A DNA stretch of 63,821 nt, from NCBI GenBank assembly GCA_002690865.1, contig NZGG01000039.1:1-63821 (forward strand). Reading direction: 5' to 3'. Of this stretch, positions 6,453 to 14,772 are shown in pieces. How positions within the stretch are numbered: the first letter of the stretch is position 1; every line of letters begins with the position of its first letter. The DNA comes from Gammaproteobacteria bacterium (GTDB lineage Bacteria > Pseudomonadota > Gammaproteobacteria > Pseudomonadales > Azotimanducaceae). The position numbers and the translations under genes are program-made. The notes beneath the pieces were generated by a model. It was not told the origin of the DNA. It was given only the letters and a program-made list of their open reading frames with translations, and did not search any database.

Positions 6453-7619
6453 ATGTCAGAAACCGAAGAGGGTGTCATCGAGGAAGAAACTGAGGCTGAA
6501 GAATCAGCTGAAGGAATTAACGAGCCGCCTCCCCCAAAAAAGAAAAAAGCTGAGGAACCCGATTGTTCATGCCCAGGTGGCGCGCCCGGATGGATGGCAA
6601 CGTTCGCTGATATGGCGACACTCCTCATGGCATTTTTCGTATTGATTCTCTCTTTTGCGAGCGTCAACGTACCTAAGTTCGAGCAAGTCAGCGGCTCTCT
6701 CAAAGTCGCTTTCGGGGTGAAACGTGTTATTCCTGCGATAGAGATCCCAATGGGCGAAACATTACTGCGAAGCGAATTTACGCCAACAAATGCGGAAAAC
6801 ACCCTAATTCCAGACAAAAGTCAGAAAACCGAAGACACAATAAAAAAGAGAATTAAAGATCTGACGGAGGAAAAGGACGCACCTTTTACGAAAGAAGAAG
6901 AACTCGCACAAGTAATGGAAGCACTTGAAGAGGAGCTAGCCGCTGGTTTAGTAGAAGTGGCGACAGAGGGTGAGGATATTATCGTGGAAATCCTTAATTC
7001 TTCCGATAATCAACCTATCGCTGATACAGAACCCGGGATGAGTAATATCATTCCCCAAGAAGTATTAGAAGTGGCGAAAAAAGTCTCAGACCTCAAACAA
7101 GATATTTCAAGCAGTATCGCTATTAGGGATGTCTCTAAAGATGAAAACAGACTGGCAGAACAAAATAGTACTCAGGAAGATAATAAATTCGAGAAAGTCA
7201 GATCTTTCCTCTCCGAACAAATTGACCAGGGTCTCGTCGAAGTCGAGCGCGATGGCGATAAAATCGTACTCAGATTGGGGCAACAAGATAGCTTTGATTC
7301 AGGCAGAGCTCAAATTAAATCGAACTTTGAAAATACGCTTCAACAAGTTGGCGCTGCAATGGACTATGTTGGCGGTATCGTAAAAATCGAAGGCCATACC
7401 GATAACATACCAGTTGGATTCGGCTCACGGTATAAATCTAACTGGGACCTATCATCTGCGCGCTCAGCAGCAATCGCCGACTATATATTAGCTACAACAA
7501 ATCTAGATGCTGGTAATGTGTCGGTAGCTGGATTTGCTGACAGTAAACCAATCGAATCAAATAGCACACCAGAAGGTCGAGCTCGGAATCGTCGAATCGA
7601 GGTAATCGTAGATGGCTGA
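6453..7619 (+). CDS. motB: Flagellar stator protein MotB, first copy
   Basis: A stator B subunit that anchors the stator to peptidoglycan. It has 388 aa: an acidic N-terminus (1-45), a CxC just before the membrane, one membrane helix with the ion-carrying Asp53 in FADMATLL, a long charged linker, and a C-terminal OmpA-like peptidoglycan-binding domain (about 270-385, EGHTDNIP). The linker has a helix-strand unit (about 151-181) that repeats the unit just before the OmpA domain (about 247-275). It overlaps the second motB by 8 bp, so translation is coupled. Confidence 0.9.
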   Translation: MSETEEGVIEEETEAEESAEGINEPPPPKKKKAEEPDCSCPGGAPGWMATFADMATLLMAFFVLILSFASVNVPKFEQVSGSLKVAFGVKRVIPAIEIPMGETLLRSEFTPTNAENTLIPDKSQKTEDTIKKRIKDLTEEKDAPFTKEEELAQVMEALEEELAAGLVEVATEGEDIIVEILNSSDNQPIADTEPGMSNIIPQEVLEVAKKVSDLKQDISSSIAIRDVSKDENRLAEQNSTQEDNKFEKVRSFLSEQIDQGLVEVERDGDKIVLRLGQQDSFDSGRAQIKSNFENTLQQVGAAMDYVGGIVKIEGHTDNIPVGFGSRYKSNWDLSSARSAAIADYILATTNLDAGNVSVAGFADSKPIESNSTPEGRARNRRIEVIVDG

Positions 7620-8811
7620 TGAAGACGAACAAGAATTAAAAGAAGGTGCTTCTGGGGAAGAACTCGAAGAGGAAGAACTCGAAGAGGAAGAACTCGAAGA
7701 GGAAGAACTCGAAGAGGAAAAAAGCAGTGGGGATTGTCCTAAATGTCCCTCATTAGCACCTGCCTGGATGGCTACGTTTGCTGATATGGCAACGCTCTTA
7801 ATGGCGTTCTTCGTATTAATTCTCTCCTTTGTAGAGATGGATGAACCCTCAATATTCAAGGAAGTCTCTGGATCAATGTCCAACTCTTTTGGTGTCCAAA
7901 GAGACGTCCCTAGCGTTGAGCCTCCGATGGGCCAAAATATTATCGCTCAAAATTTCAAGACATCGAAAGTTGATCCTTCACTTATTGTTAACGTTGCCGA
8001 GGAAACGCAAGATCAAGAAAACACAGAGCAGGAACTGAAATCAACCACGATGATGGGAGACTATGAAACAAATGCAGATGCAGAAATTCTGAGAAAAGCC
8101 CTTGCTAATGAAATAGCTCGGGGACAGGTAGAAGTTAAAGTACAAAATCAAACCATAATCGTCGTTACACAAGAAAACCTAGAAGCACCATCAGTAAAGT
8201 CTGAACAATCTGAACAACTAGATGGCGGCCTGATTTCAGAAGACCTTATTAACGTGTACGCCAAGGTGGCCGAAACCCAGTCGCAAATCGAATCCGAAGT
8301 CATGGTTACCAATGATAACGCCGTAACAAACTTCGAGGATCAAAAAGATCAACAAAAAGATGAACTCATAGATAAACAGTTGAAAAAAGTTCGCGCCAAT
8401 CTTAAATCACAAATTGATCAAGGTCTGGCAAATGTCGAACGTGTTGGAGATCAAATATTAGTGCAGTTATCCACGCAAGACTCCTTTCGCTCTGGATTTG
8501 CTGAGCTTAACCCTAACTTTGTACCCACACTATCTGCTATGGCAAAAACAATTTCGGACGTCGGCTCAAAAGTCACTGTTTCCGGTCATACCGATAATAT
8601 ACCCATAGCATTTAGCGAGAGATTCCTTTCTAACTGGGATCTGTCAGCAGCAAGAGCAGCAGCTGTCGCCGATTTCTTACTTGGGCAAAACGCTGTCAGT
8701 GAAGACCGTATTGATGTAATTGGTTTTGCAGACACCAAACCTATCGCTCCGAATACTACACCAGAAGGAAGATCACAAAATCGGCGGATTGAAATTCTAA
8801 TCGATAGTTAA
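7612..8811 (+). CDS. motB: Flagellar stator protein MotB, second copy
   Basis: A second stator B subunit of 399 aa with the same plan as the first: an acidic N-terminus built from four ELEEE repeats (residues 17-36), CxxC, one membrane helix with Asp58, a long linker with an internal repeat of the helix-strand unit (about 156-186), and an OmpA-like domain (about 285-397, SGHTDNIP). Both copies keep the ion-carrying Asp and the peptidoglycan motif, so neither looks dead. The B subunit is a dimer in known stators, so a heterodimer is possible. The overlap with motB copy 1 implies production in similar amounts. Confidence 0.9.
   Translation: MADEDEQELKEGASGEELEEEELEEEELEEEELEEEKSSGDCPKCPSLAPAWMATFADMATLLMAFFVLILSFVEMDEPSIFKEVSGSMSNSFGVQRDVPSVEPPMGQNIIAQNFKTSKVDPSLIVNVAEETQDQENTEQELKSTTMMGDYETNADAEILRKALANEIARGQVEVKVQNQTIIVVTQENLEAPSVKSEQSEQLDGGLISEDLINVYAKVAETQSQIESEVMVTNDNAVTNFEDQKDQQKDELIDKQLKKVRANLKSQIDQGLANVERVGDQILVQLSTQDSFRSGFAELNPNFVPTLSAMAKTISDVGSKVTVSGHTDNIPIAFSERFLSNWDLSAARAAAVADFLLGQNAVSEDRIDVIGFADTKPIAPNTTPEGRSQNRRIEILIDS
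7660..7719 (+). repeat. 15-bp tandem repeat x4 in motB copy 2
   Basis: Four identical copies of a 15-bp unit (GAACTCGAAGAGGAA) lie head to tail and encode ELEEE. Identity at the DNA level indicates recent expansion. The unit length keeps frame, so copy number could vary without breaking the gene. Confidence 0.9.
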
Positions 8812-8860
8812 TTATTATGTTCCATTGATTTAAACTCCTTGGCCTCAAAAGAGCATAATT

Positions 8861-9781
8861 ATGCGTAAAAAGATCTACGACATTCTGGAGATGACGAATC
8901 CAAACGACGTTATGTCCAAATCGTTCTCAATATTTATCGTATCGCTTATCTTGATAAATGTTGTTTGTATTGTCCTAGAGTCAATAAACGAGGTAAACCT
9001 TCAATATCGAACGATATTCCTCGTTATTGAAATCATATCAACTATGATTTTCGCCACAGAATACTGTCTTAGACTGTGGTCATGTGTCGAATCAGACGGT
9101 GTACATGCCTATCCTATTCGAACCAGAATTAAATATGCTCTTAAACCACTCGCAATCGTTGACCTCTTAGCTTTTCTACCATCGATTCTACAACTTTTAT
9201 TTCCTGGAATTGATCTTCGTTTCCTTAGAATTCTTCGCCTATTACGAGTATTTAAACTAACGCGATATTTTTCATCGTTCGAACTTCTATTAAATGTGCT
9301 GCACGAGGAGCGTAAAAGTCTAGCTGGTATTTTCGTGCTTCTTCTAGTGATTCTTACTTTGGCTGCTTCCGCGCTTTATCTTGTTGAAAGAGATATACAG
9401 CCGGATAAGTTTGGTTCTATTCCGCAAGCCATGTGGTGGGCTATTGCTGCATTGACAACGGTCGGTTATGGAGATGTCTATCCTCTTTCAGCGCCGGGGA
9501 AAGTTCTTGGATCTTTAGTTACCATCGTCGGGATCGGAATGGTCGCTCTACCCTCCGGAATACTCGCCTCAGCATTTTCAGAACAAATGCGTCGTAAAAG
9601 AGAATCGCTGCAGCTAGTTATCGACGATGCCTTGGAAGATGGAAATATCGATGTTTCTGAATTAAGGTCTATCCAAGAACTGGGACATACTTTAGGATTA
9701 TCTGAATCACAAATTATAGACTTGGTTAAGCACTCTAGGAGCATATTCGAACTCGAGCACCAAGATCGAGAAGAACCTTGA
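8861..9781 (+). CDS. Voltage-gated potassium channel
   Basis: A six-helix inner-membrane K+ channel of 306 aa. Helices S1-S3 lie in residues 20-115. The S4 voltage sensor (119-136) has a basic residue at nearly every third position (LRFLRILRLLR). The pore loop carries the K+ filter TVGYGD (200-205), and S6 spans about 213-236. The cytoplasmic tail has a degenerate EF-hand-like loop (256-267). It is the first gene of a four-gene cluster whose members overlap by a few bases. K+ selectivity is clear from the filter; the physiological role is not. Confidence 0.9.
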   Translation: MRKKIYDILEMTNPNDVMSKSFSIFIVSLILINVVCIVLESINEVNLQYRTIFLVIEIISTMIFATEYCLRLWSCVESDGVHAYPIRTRIKYALKPLAIVDLLAFLPSILQLLFPGIDLRFLRILRLLRVFKLTRYFSSFELLLNVLHEERKSLAGIFVLLLVILTLAASALYLVERDIQPDKFGSIPQAMWWAIAALTTVGYGDVYPLSAPGKVLGSLVTIVGIGMVALPSGILASAFSEQMRRKRESLQLVIDDALEDGNIDVSELRSIQELGHTLGLSESQIIDLVKHSRSIFELEHQDREEP

Positions 9782-9984
9782 ATAAAACAGAAATATCGTG
9801 TTGGAACTGCCAGTTTTTCGCAATTAGCTGGGACCGAAGATTTCGATATCAATGTAACAAAATGGGATTCAAAAGTAACAAACTCCCTTCGCAAGAAGTA
9901 AAACTGATTGATAACCGAGACTGCCTAGCGTTTAAAGAAAAAAAAGAAATGAGTAAAACTCGAGATAGAGAGAGCAAAAGATGA
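9778..9984 (+). CDS. Small Cys-rich protein (CxxC...C...C)
   Basis: 68 aa from TTG at 9778, overlapping the channel stop; no other start keeps the N-terminal cysteines. The pattern CWNC ... YQC-x-MGFKS-x-LPS ... DC-LAF matches a small gammaproteobacterial family that I recognise by pattern only, sometimes loosely labelled uracil-DNA glycosylase in databases, which its size makes doubtful. The four Cys suggest a bound metal. It overlaps the ClC gene by 4 bp (ATGA), so it is translated with its neighbours. Confidence 0.7.
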   Translation: MNKTEISCWNCQFFAISWDRRFRYQCNKMGFKSNKLPSQEVKLIDNRDCLAFKEKKEMSKTRDRESKR

Positions 9985-11669
9985 GTGGAATGATAATTAG
10001 AAATCTTATTATGCAGACAATTCTGGCAGTTATCGTCGGATTTATTGTCTCTATTACTGCAAATATCTTTATTGAGGGAGCAAGATACTTTCTCTCGCTA
10101 CAAAGCTCAGCCAATGGCCTCGCTATTAGGTTAGGTGATACAGAACTTAATCTACTCCCGGTGATAGCTATGCTAATTAGTGCATGTCTAATCATCGTTG
10201 TAAGAAAAACTGTGGGAGTGACCAAATGGTCTGGCCCAGCAGATAGCATCTATGCACTCCATCAGCCAAAAGTTGGCGTTGATATTCGCCTAGGTCTGGG
10301 TTCAACGCTAGCCGCATTCGTTTCGGCTGGTGGGGGGGCTTCTGTGGGACAGTACGGGCCTCTAGTTCATTTTGGATCAACTCTTTCTACTATCCTGAGT
10401 CGACTTTTCAGCGTACAGATCAGCAAAAATGTGCTGATCGCCTGTGGCGTCGCTGCCGCAATCTCCTCTGGTTTTAACGCTCCTATAGCTGGGATTCTCT
10501 TTGCGCATGAAGCATTACTGAGAAGGTTTTCGGTCGGTGCGGTAGCACCTATTTCAGTAGCTGCGATTGTTGCTTCTGCATCAAATCAATATTTTGGCTT
10601 TGCTAATCTTGCGTTCGAGGTTCCCTCTCTAGAGCTAGAGCTGGCAGCGGTGGTTCCATTCGTTATATTGTTCGCACCCATATGCTCAGCTGCAGCAATT
10701 AGTTATATGGTAATACTGCGAAAATTCCAGAGCTTTGCAGCCTCAGGTAAATTTTCATTCAACACTCTTCTTTTCTCTACCGCCGCAGTCGTTGGCATAA
10801 TAGGTATTTTCCTTCCAGAAGTCCTAGGTTTAGGAGGTCCTCAAATAAATGAAATGGTTAATGGCGGGTATGCGCTTTACTTTCTGCTGATCATCTTTTT
10901 TGCCAAGATACTGGTCACTGCCGCTTGTATATCTTTTGGCTTCTTTGGTGGAGTTTTTGGGCCAGCACTTTTCGTAGGAGCAGCGCTTGGTGGTATCTTA
11001 TCCAGTCTACTCATTGCAGTTGGCCTTGGTAATGAATATGGAAGCATCATTACCGTTGCCACCTTAGCAGCTGTTGGCTCCTCGGTCATTGGTGCTCCAC
11101 TAACGGTAGTATTAATTGTAGTTGAACTAACAGGATCATATCAGTACGGCCTTATGGCGCTGCTTTCGGTGACACTCTGCTCAACGCTGACGTATCGCTT
11201 TTTTGGATTATCTTTCTTTGATCGGCAACTTCTTGACCGTGGAGTTGATTTAACCCGCGGTAGGGAACACATCCATATGACTCAGGTCTATGTTAGTGAA
11301 TTAACGCTAAGTGATTGCCTGACCTTTCAGCAGGGCGCATCAGCAGACGTAATTCTGACAGCAATGAGGGAAGCACACACTACAGAAAGTTATATATTGA
11401 AAGAGGATGGAGACCTTTATGGGAAGCTTGATCTCCATACTTTAATCGCAAATGGTGATGATTTTGAGAAACAATTAGATTTTTCACCTACCAGTCTTAG
11501 CATGTCTAATTCTCTGGTAGAAGCACTTGGAATAGCCTCAGACTTTGTAGGTGAAAGTATCCCGGTGTTAGAGGAAGGATCCTTTATCGGGGCGATTACG
11601 GAGGGCGATCTGTTCACCGAGGTACTCAATATCGAAGAGTCTTTGAGAGAAGAAGAAACCGTCAGGTGA
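9981..11669 (+). CDS. ClC family chloride channel with C-terminal CBS domains
   Basis: 562 aa: a ClC membrane domain (about 5-420) and two CBS domains (about 430-555). Family motifs are present but altered. The gate motif GREGP of E. coli ClC reads GQYGP (123-127), so the gating Glu is Tyr. The FIIEE motif reads FAHEA (174-178), so the inner proton Glu is Ala. The ion-pathway Tyr near the C-terminal end appears to be Phe. Loss of both Glu suggests a passive Cl- channel rather than an H+/Cl- exchanger, by inference. It overlaps the genes on both sides. Confidence 0.88.
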   Translation: MSGMIIRNLIMQTILAVIVGFIVSITANIFIEGARYFLSLQSSANGLAIRLGDTELNLLPVIAMLISACLIIVVRKTVGVTKWSGPADSIYALHQPKVGVDIRLGLGSTLAAFVSAGGGASVGQYGPLVHFGSTLSTILSRLFSVQISKNVLIACGVAAAISSGFNAPIAGILFAHEALLRRFSVGAVAPISVAAIVASASNQYFGFANLAFEVPSLELELAAVVPFVILFAPICSAAAISYMVILRKFQSFAASGKFSFNTLLFSTAAVVGIIGIFLPEVLGLGGPQINEMVNGGYALYFLLIIFFAKILVTAACISFGFFGGVFGPALFVGAALGGILSSLLIAVGLGNEYGSIITVATLAAVGSSVIGAPLTVVLIVVELTGSYQYGLMALLSVTLCSTLTYRFFGLSFFDRQLLDRGVDLTRGREHIHMTQVYVSELTLSDCLTFQQGASADVILTAMREAHTTESYILKEDGDLYGKLDLHTLIANGDDFEKQLDFSPTSLSMSNSLVEALGIASDFVGESIPVLEEGSFIGAITEGDLFTEVLNIEESLREEETVR

Positions 11670-12466
11670 AAATAAAGCTGAACCAGCTGAGATTATATAC
11701 GAACGGCATTACCACGTTTGTTTTGTTGATGCTAAGCTCTTCATTATTATCTGCAGATGTTTTCGTTGCAGGCCTAAATGCGATAGATAGAAGCCACTAT
11801 GCATCTGCTTATCGTTCATTCAAGCCTCTTGCAGAAAATGGAATTGCAGAAGCACAAAACAACCTCGGGTTTCTTTATCAAAATGGTTTTGGGGTAAAGA
11901 GAAATTATAATACCGCGATCAAATGGTACGAGCTAGCTGCAGCTCAGGGACTTCCCGAGGCCCAACACAATATGGGGATGCTTAATTACCGCGGCTACGG
12001 CCTGTCTCAGAGCTATTCTCATGCCAGGCGCTGGTTCACGAAATCTGCCAACCAAGGCCTTCGAGACTCACATTACATGGTTGGTCTCATTTTTTTAAAA
12101 GGAGAAGGGACTCAAGTCTCTCCCACAAGAGCAAAGCAGCATTTCAGTAAAGCGGCAAAGTCTGGAGATGCTAATGCACAATACATGCTTTCGCATATGA
12201 TAGCTTCTGGAGATGTGGAAAGTAATTATAAGACCGCCTCTACCCGGTTATCCCCCTTTGATTTCGCGCTGTTCACAGAATCAGAATCAAATCAGCTAAT
12301 AGCCGCTTTGACTCTTTCATTGTTGGCCTCTAGTAATGGCCAGAAAATGGCGGATCAATTAGTCGATTTCCTTAATTATCAGCTTGATGATAAAGAAATT
12401 GCAGAAGCCGAGAAGCTCTCTGAGAAATGTCTCGAATCCGACTATCAAGATTGTCCTATTTTTTGA
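11666..12466 (+). CDS. Secreted Sel1-repeat protein
   Basis: 266 aa from a GTG that overlaps the ClC stop. A signal peptide (about 1-30, ending SLLSA) is followed by about four Sel1/TPR-like repeats (about 50-185, for example GIAEAQNNLGFLYQNG and NTAIKWYELAAAQG). The C-terminal 80 residues have no recognisable domain. Sel1 repeats mediate protein contacts, here presumably in the periplasm. The link to the channel genes is operonic only. Confidence 0.8.
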   Translation: MKIKLNQLRLYTNGITTFVLLMLSSSLLSADVFVAGLNAIDRSHYASAYRSFKPLAENGIAEAQNNLGFLYQNGFGVKRNYNTAIKWYELAAAQGLPEAQHNMGMLNYRGYGLSQSYSHARRWFTKSANQGLRDSHYMVGLIFLKGEGTQVSPTRAKQHFSKAAKSGDANAQYMLSHMIASGDVESNYKTASTRLSPFDFALFTESESNQLIAALTLSLLASSNGQKMADQLVDFLNYQLDDKEIAEAEKLSEKCLESDYQDCPIF

Positions 12467-12475
12467 AATTGGCAT

Positions 12476-12502
12476 TAAAGAAATTAGCAAATCAGCCGAT
12501 TA
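12476..12502 (+). promoter_or_regulatory. sigma-28 promoter of the second fliS-like gene
   Basis: TAAAGAAA (12476-12483), an 11-bp spacer and GCCGATTA (12495-12502) are a very good FliA promoter 25 bp before the ATG at 12528. It places the downstream gene among late flagellar genes. Confidence 0.85.
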
Positions 12503-12527
12503 ACAAGTCAACGGAGCGGAATTTTCA

Positions 12528-12956
12528 ATGAACCAGCTATATCAATTAACATCACAGATAAATACTTTCTCCTCCGAAAATGATGCGGAGCTAGTATTTC
12601 TGTTTGACTCCTTGTTACTCAGCCTAAAAACGGCATCAAAGCACGCTGGTTCTGACTCAATTCTTCGAGCAACTCCCTCGATGAAGCACGCAATAAACCT
12701 ATCAAGATTTTTAGAGAAGACACTGCTTCGAATTCCGGTCCCAGGATTACACGATCACATATCAGATCTTTTTGACTATTTCCAAAAAACCTTAGAGGAA
12801 AATTGTGGGGTGCCCGTGCAAGAAGAACTTGACGAATTAGTTATGCTAACCGAGGAACTGAGAAAAGGAATTATTTCTCTATTAGAGGATAGATCTATTA
12901 AATCGGCGGTAAAACCCGTGATAGGATCCGCGCGCAGTTCATCAACGCTGCATTAA
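12528..12956 (+). CDS. FliS-like protein (divergent second copy)
   Basis: 142 aa, all-helical. Segment order and spacing follow FliS: LFDSLLLSLKTASKHA (25-40) matches helix 1, LFDYFQKTLEENCG (about 81-94) matches the LYDYM-x-x-x-L segment, and ELDELVMLTEELRKGI (100-115) matches the last helix. The N-terminal MY-x-x-A start of FliS is missing and a ~10-residue insertion precedes helix 2. It has its own sigma-28 promoter and ends 4 bp into the convergent flgL gene. The likely role is an export chaperone for a flagellin, or for FlgL with its flagellin-like insert. The fold is inferred from pattern, not from alignment. Confidence 0.6.
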   Translation: MNQLYQLTSQINTFSSENDAELVFLFDSLLLSLKTASKHAGSDSILRATPSMKHAINLSRFLEKTLLRIPVPGLHDHISDLFDYFQKTLEENCGVPVQEELDELVMLTEELRKGIISLLEDRSIKSAVKPVIGSARSSSTLH

Positions 12957-14755
12957 ATGTATTCAAACAAGGATAACTGTGCGACCCTCGCAAAACTCGC
13001 CTGCGTTGCCTCAAGCCTTACCATCTCCGCATTAAATTGGGTTACCGCTTTAGAATAATCCAGATCTTCCTCTGTCGACAACAACTGATCTACCCGAAGT
13101 CGAAAATCCGCATTAATATCTTGTTGACGCTCCAGATTGTTCAACTTGGCTCCAATTGAACCAGCGGCAATAGCCATACTCTCTTGGGCAAAAGTGAGCT
13201 CACTGACAGCGCGTCCAATATCACCGCGTTTATCGCTACTAAGTGCATCAAAAAGATCTCCAATCATACCAAAGAAATCTACCCCTTTTGTCGTTGATTC
13301 CGTCATTGAGACGGATACTGCGGTTGAGTCACCTTGGCTTTGCGTTACATCTACTCCGTCCATAACCATTCCTGGCGAACCAGTCATCGTCAGATTAATC
13401 ATTGGTGTACCTCCCGATATCGATCCGAGGGAGGTTCCGCCGTCATCAGCAGAATAAATTGCTCTTGTAGACCCAGGTGATTTGTTTGTTGATGTGGCGA
13501 TCGCTTCGTTAGCCACACCCGTCGCTGCGTAGGTCGCGGTGGCAGTCTGATCACCGGTGGTTTTCCAAATAAATTCTATATCAGTACCGTTGTATGCTTT
13601 GGTAACAGTAAAACCCAAATTAGCGTAGTTAGTTGCTGCTTTAATCGCAGTCACGGCAGCATCTACACTGGCGTAGCCTGCTCCTGAACCCGGAACTGCA
13701 GGTGTGATAGTGGTTGTACCATCACTAATACTTAATGCTGTATAGCTTCCAAGAGTACCAACAGCCACTGTTTCAACTTGATAATCAGCACTGTCAGTCT
13801 TCCAGTTATACTCAAGCTGTGTTCCGTTCGCTGCCTTATCTACTGTAAACAAAAGATCTCCATAACTAGCGTGAGCCCTAATATCTGCAAGAACAGCATC
13901 CAAATTTGCTGGAGAACCACTTGTATAATCTTTGGTAACAGTAGTGATTCCATCACTGACCGTCATTACGCCGTCATAGTTCGTGACCGTTCCAGTCGTA
14001 ACAGTCTCTGTTGTCTTAACCGCTACAGAAGAACTAATTTGTGATGCCTGCAAAGAAGACGATATAGCTGTTTTTATCTGTTCATTCGATAATGGTGAAG
14101 TAACCTCAAATTCAATTACTGATTCTCCCACTTTAAAATTATGGGTGCCTTCAGACTCAAACCCACTTAACTCAAACGTTTTAGACGCTCTTCCCACTGG
14201 TTGAAATATTTCAGTTCCATCTGTGTTGGACTGAATAGTTCGAGACTCACTAACGGCTGCAAATAGCCGACGATTATCTCCAGCGTAGGCAACATCGCCC
14301 GTCGCCACATCAATAACAAATGGCTGAGTCTCTGTTCTACTTCCCGAAAAAATAAAATTACCTTCAACATCGCGTGTATTACCAAGAGAAATTAATTCAT
14401 TCCTTAAACTTTTTACTTCAACGGCGATGATGTCTCTATCTGCAGTTGACATCGTATCGTTTGCTGCTTGTATTGCCAGATCCTTAAGTCGAATCAGAAT
14501 ATCGCTCGCGGAGCTTAGAACACTATCCTCAAGTTTATAGCGATCTGTAAGGAAGTTAATACTTTTATCATATGACTCGATCTTCCGTTGTTGTGACTTC
14601 AATATCTCAATACTTCTTAACTTGCTCGTATCATCACTTGGTCTAACTAAGCTCTTTCCTGTCGCTATCTTTTCTCGAGATTTTGCAACATCACTTTGGG
14701 CCGTTTGAATATTTTTTGTAGCTTGATCAAATAAGAATGAATTAGAAATTTTCAT
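12953..14755 (-). CDS. flgL: Hook-filament junction protein FlgL with large insert
   Basis: HAP3, which joins the hook (through FlgK) to the filament. It has 600 aa against about 300-420 usually. The N-terminal D0/D1 region (1-150, MKISNSFLFDQ) and C-terminal region (about 490-600) are conserved. The extra length includes a module at about residues 254-447, made of two related halves, that is nearly the same as residues 381-575 of the flagellin at 25573-27678. A 65-bp part of it is almost identical at DNA level. It is the last gene of the flgB-flgL operon, 17 bp after flgK. Confidence 0.92.
   Translation of the reverse strand: MKISNSFLFDQATKNIQTAQSDVAKSREKIATGKSLVRPSDDTSKLRSIEILKSQQRKIESYDKSINFLTDRYKLEDSVLSSASDILIRLKDLAIQAANDTMSTADRDIIAVEVKSLRNELISLGNTRDVEGNFIFSGSRTETQPFVIDVATGDVAYAGDNRRLFAAVSESRTIQSNTDGTEIFQPVGRASKTFELSGFESEGTHNFKVGESVIEFEVTSPLSNEQIKTAISSSLQASQISSSVAVKTTETVTTGTVTNYDGVMTVSDGITTVTKDYTSGSPANLDAVLADIRAHASYGDLLFTVDKAANGTQLEYNWKTDSADYQVETVAVGTLGSYTALSISDGTTTITPAVPGSGAGYASVDAAVTAIKAATNYANLGFTVTKAYNGTDIEFIWKTTGDQTATATYAATGVANEAIATSTNKSPGSTRAIYSADDGGTSLGSISGGTPMINLTMTGSPGMVMDGVDVTQSQGDSTAVSVSMTESTTKGVDFFGMIGDLFDALSSDKRGDIGRAVSELTFAQESMAIAAGSIGAKLNNLERQQDINADFRLRVDQLLSTEEDLDYSKAVTQFNAEMVRLEATQASFARVAQLSLFEYI
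13415..13996 (-). repeat. Module in flgL shared with the rod-operon flagellin
   Basis: This stretch encodes FlgL residues 254-447. It corresponds to 25954-26538 in the flagellin gene, with high protein similarity throughout and three mismatches in 65 bp at 13859-13923 against 26401-26465. Each module has two halves with a common pattern (SDG-x-TT ... FTV-x-KA-x-NGT ... W-K). Confidence 0.8.
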
Positions 14756-14772
14756 AAGCAGCGCCTAAGTAG

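Noticed and set aside
7557-7883. Poly-Ser ORF on the minus strand
   Set aside because: It is the reverse reading of the ELEEE repeat of motB copy 2.
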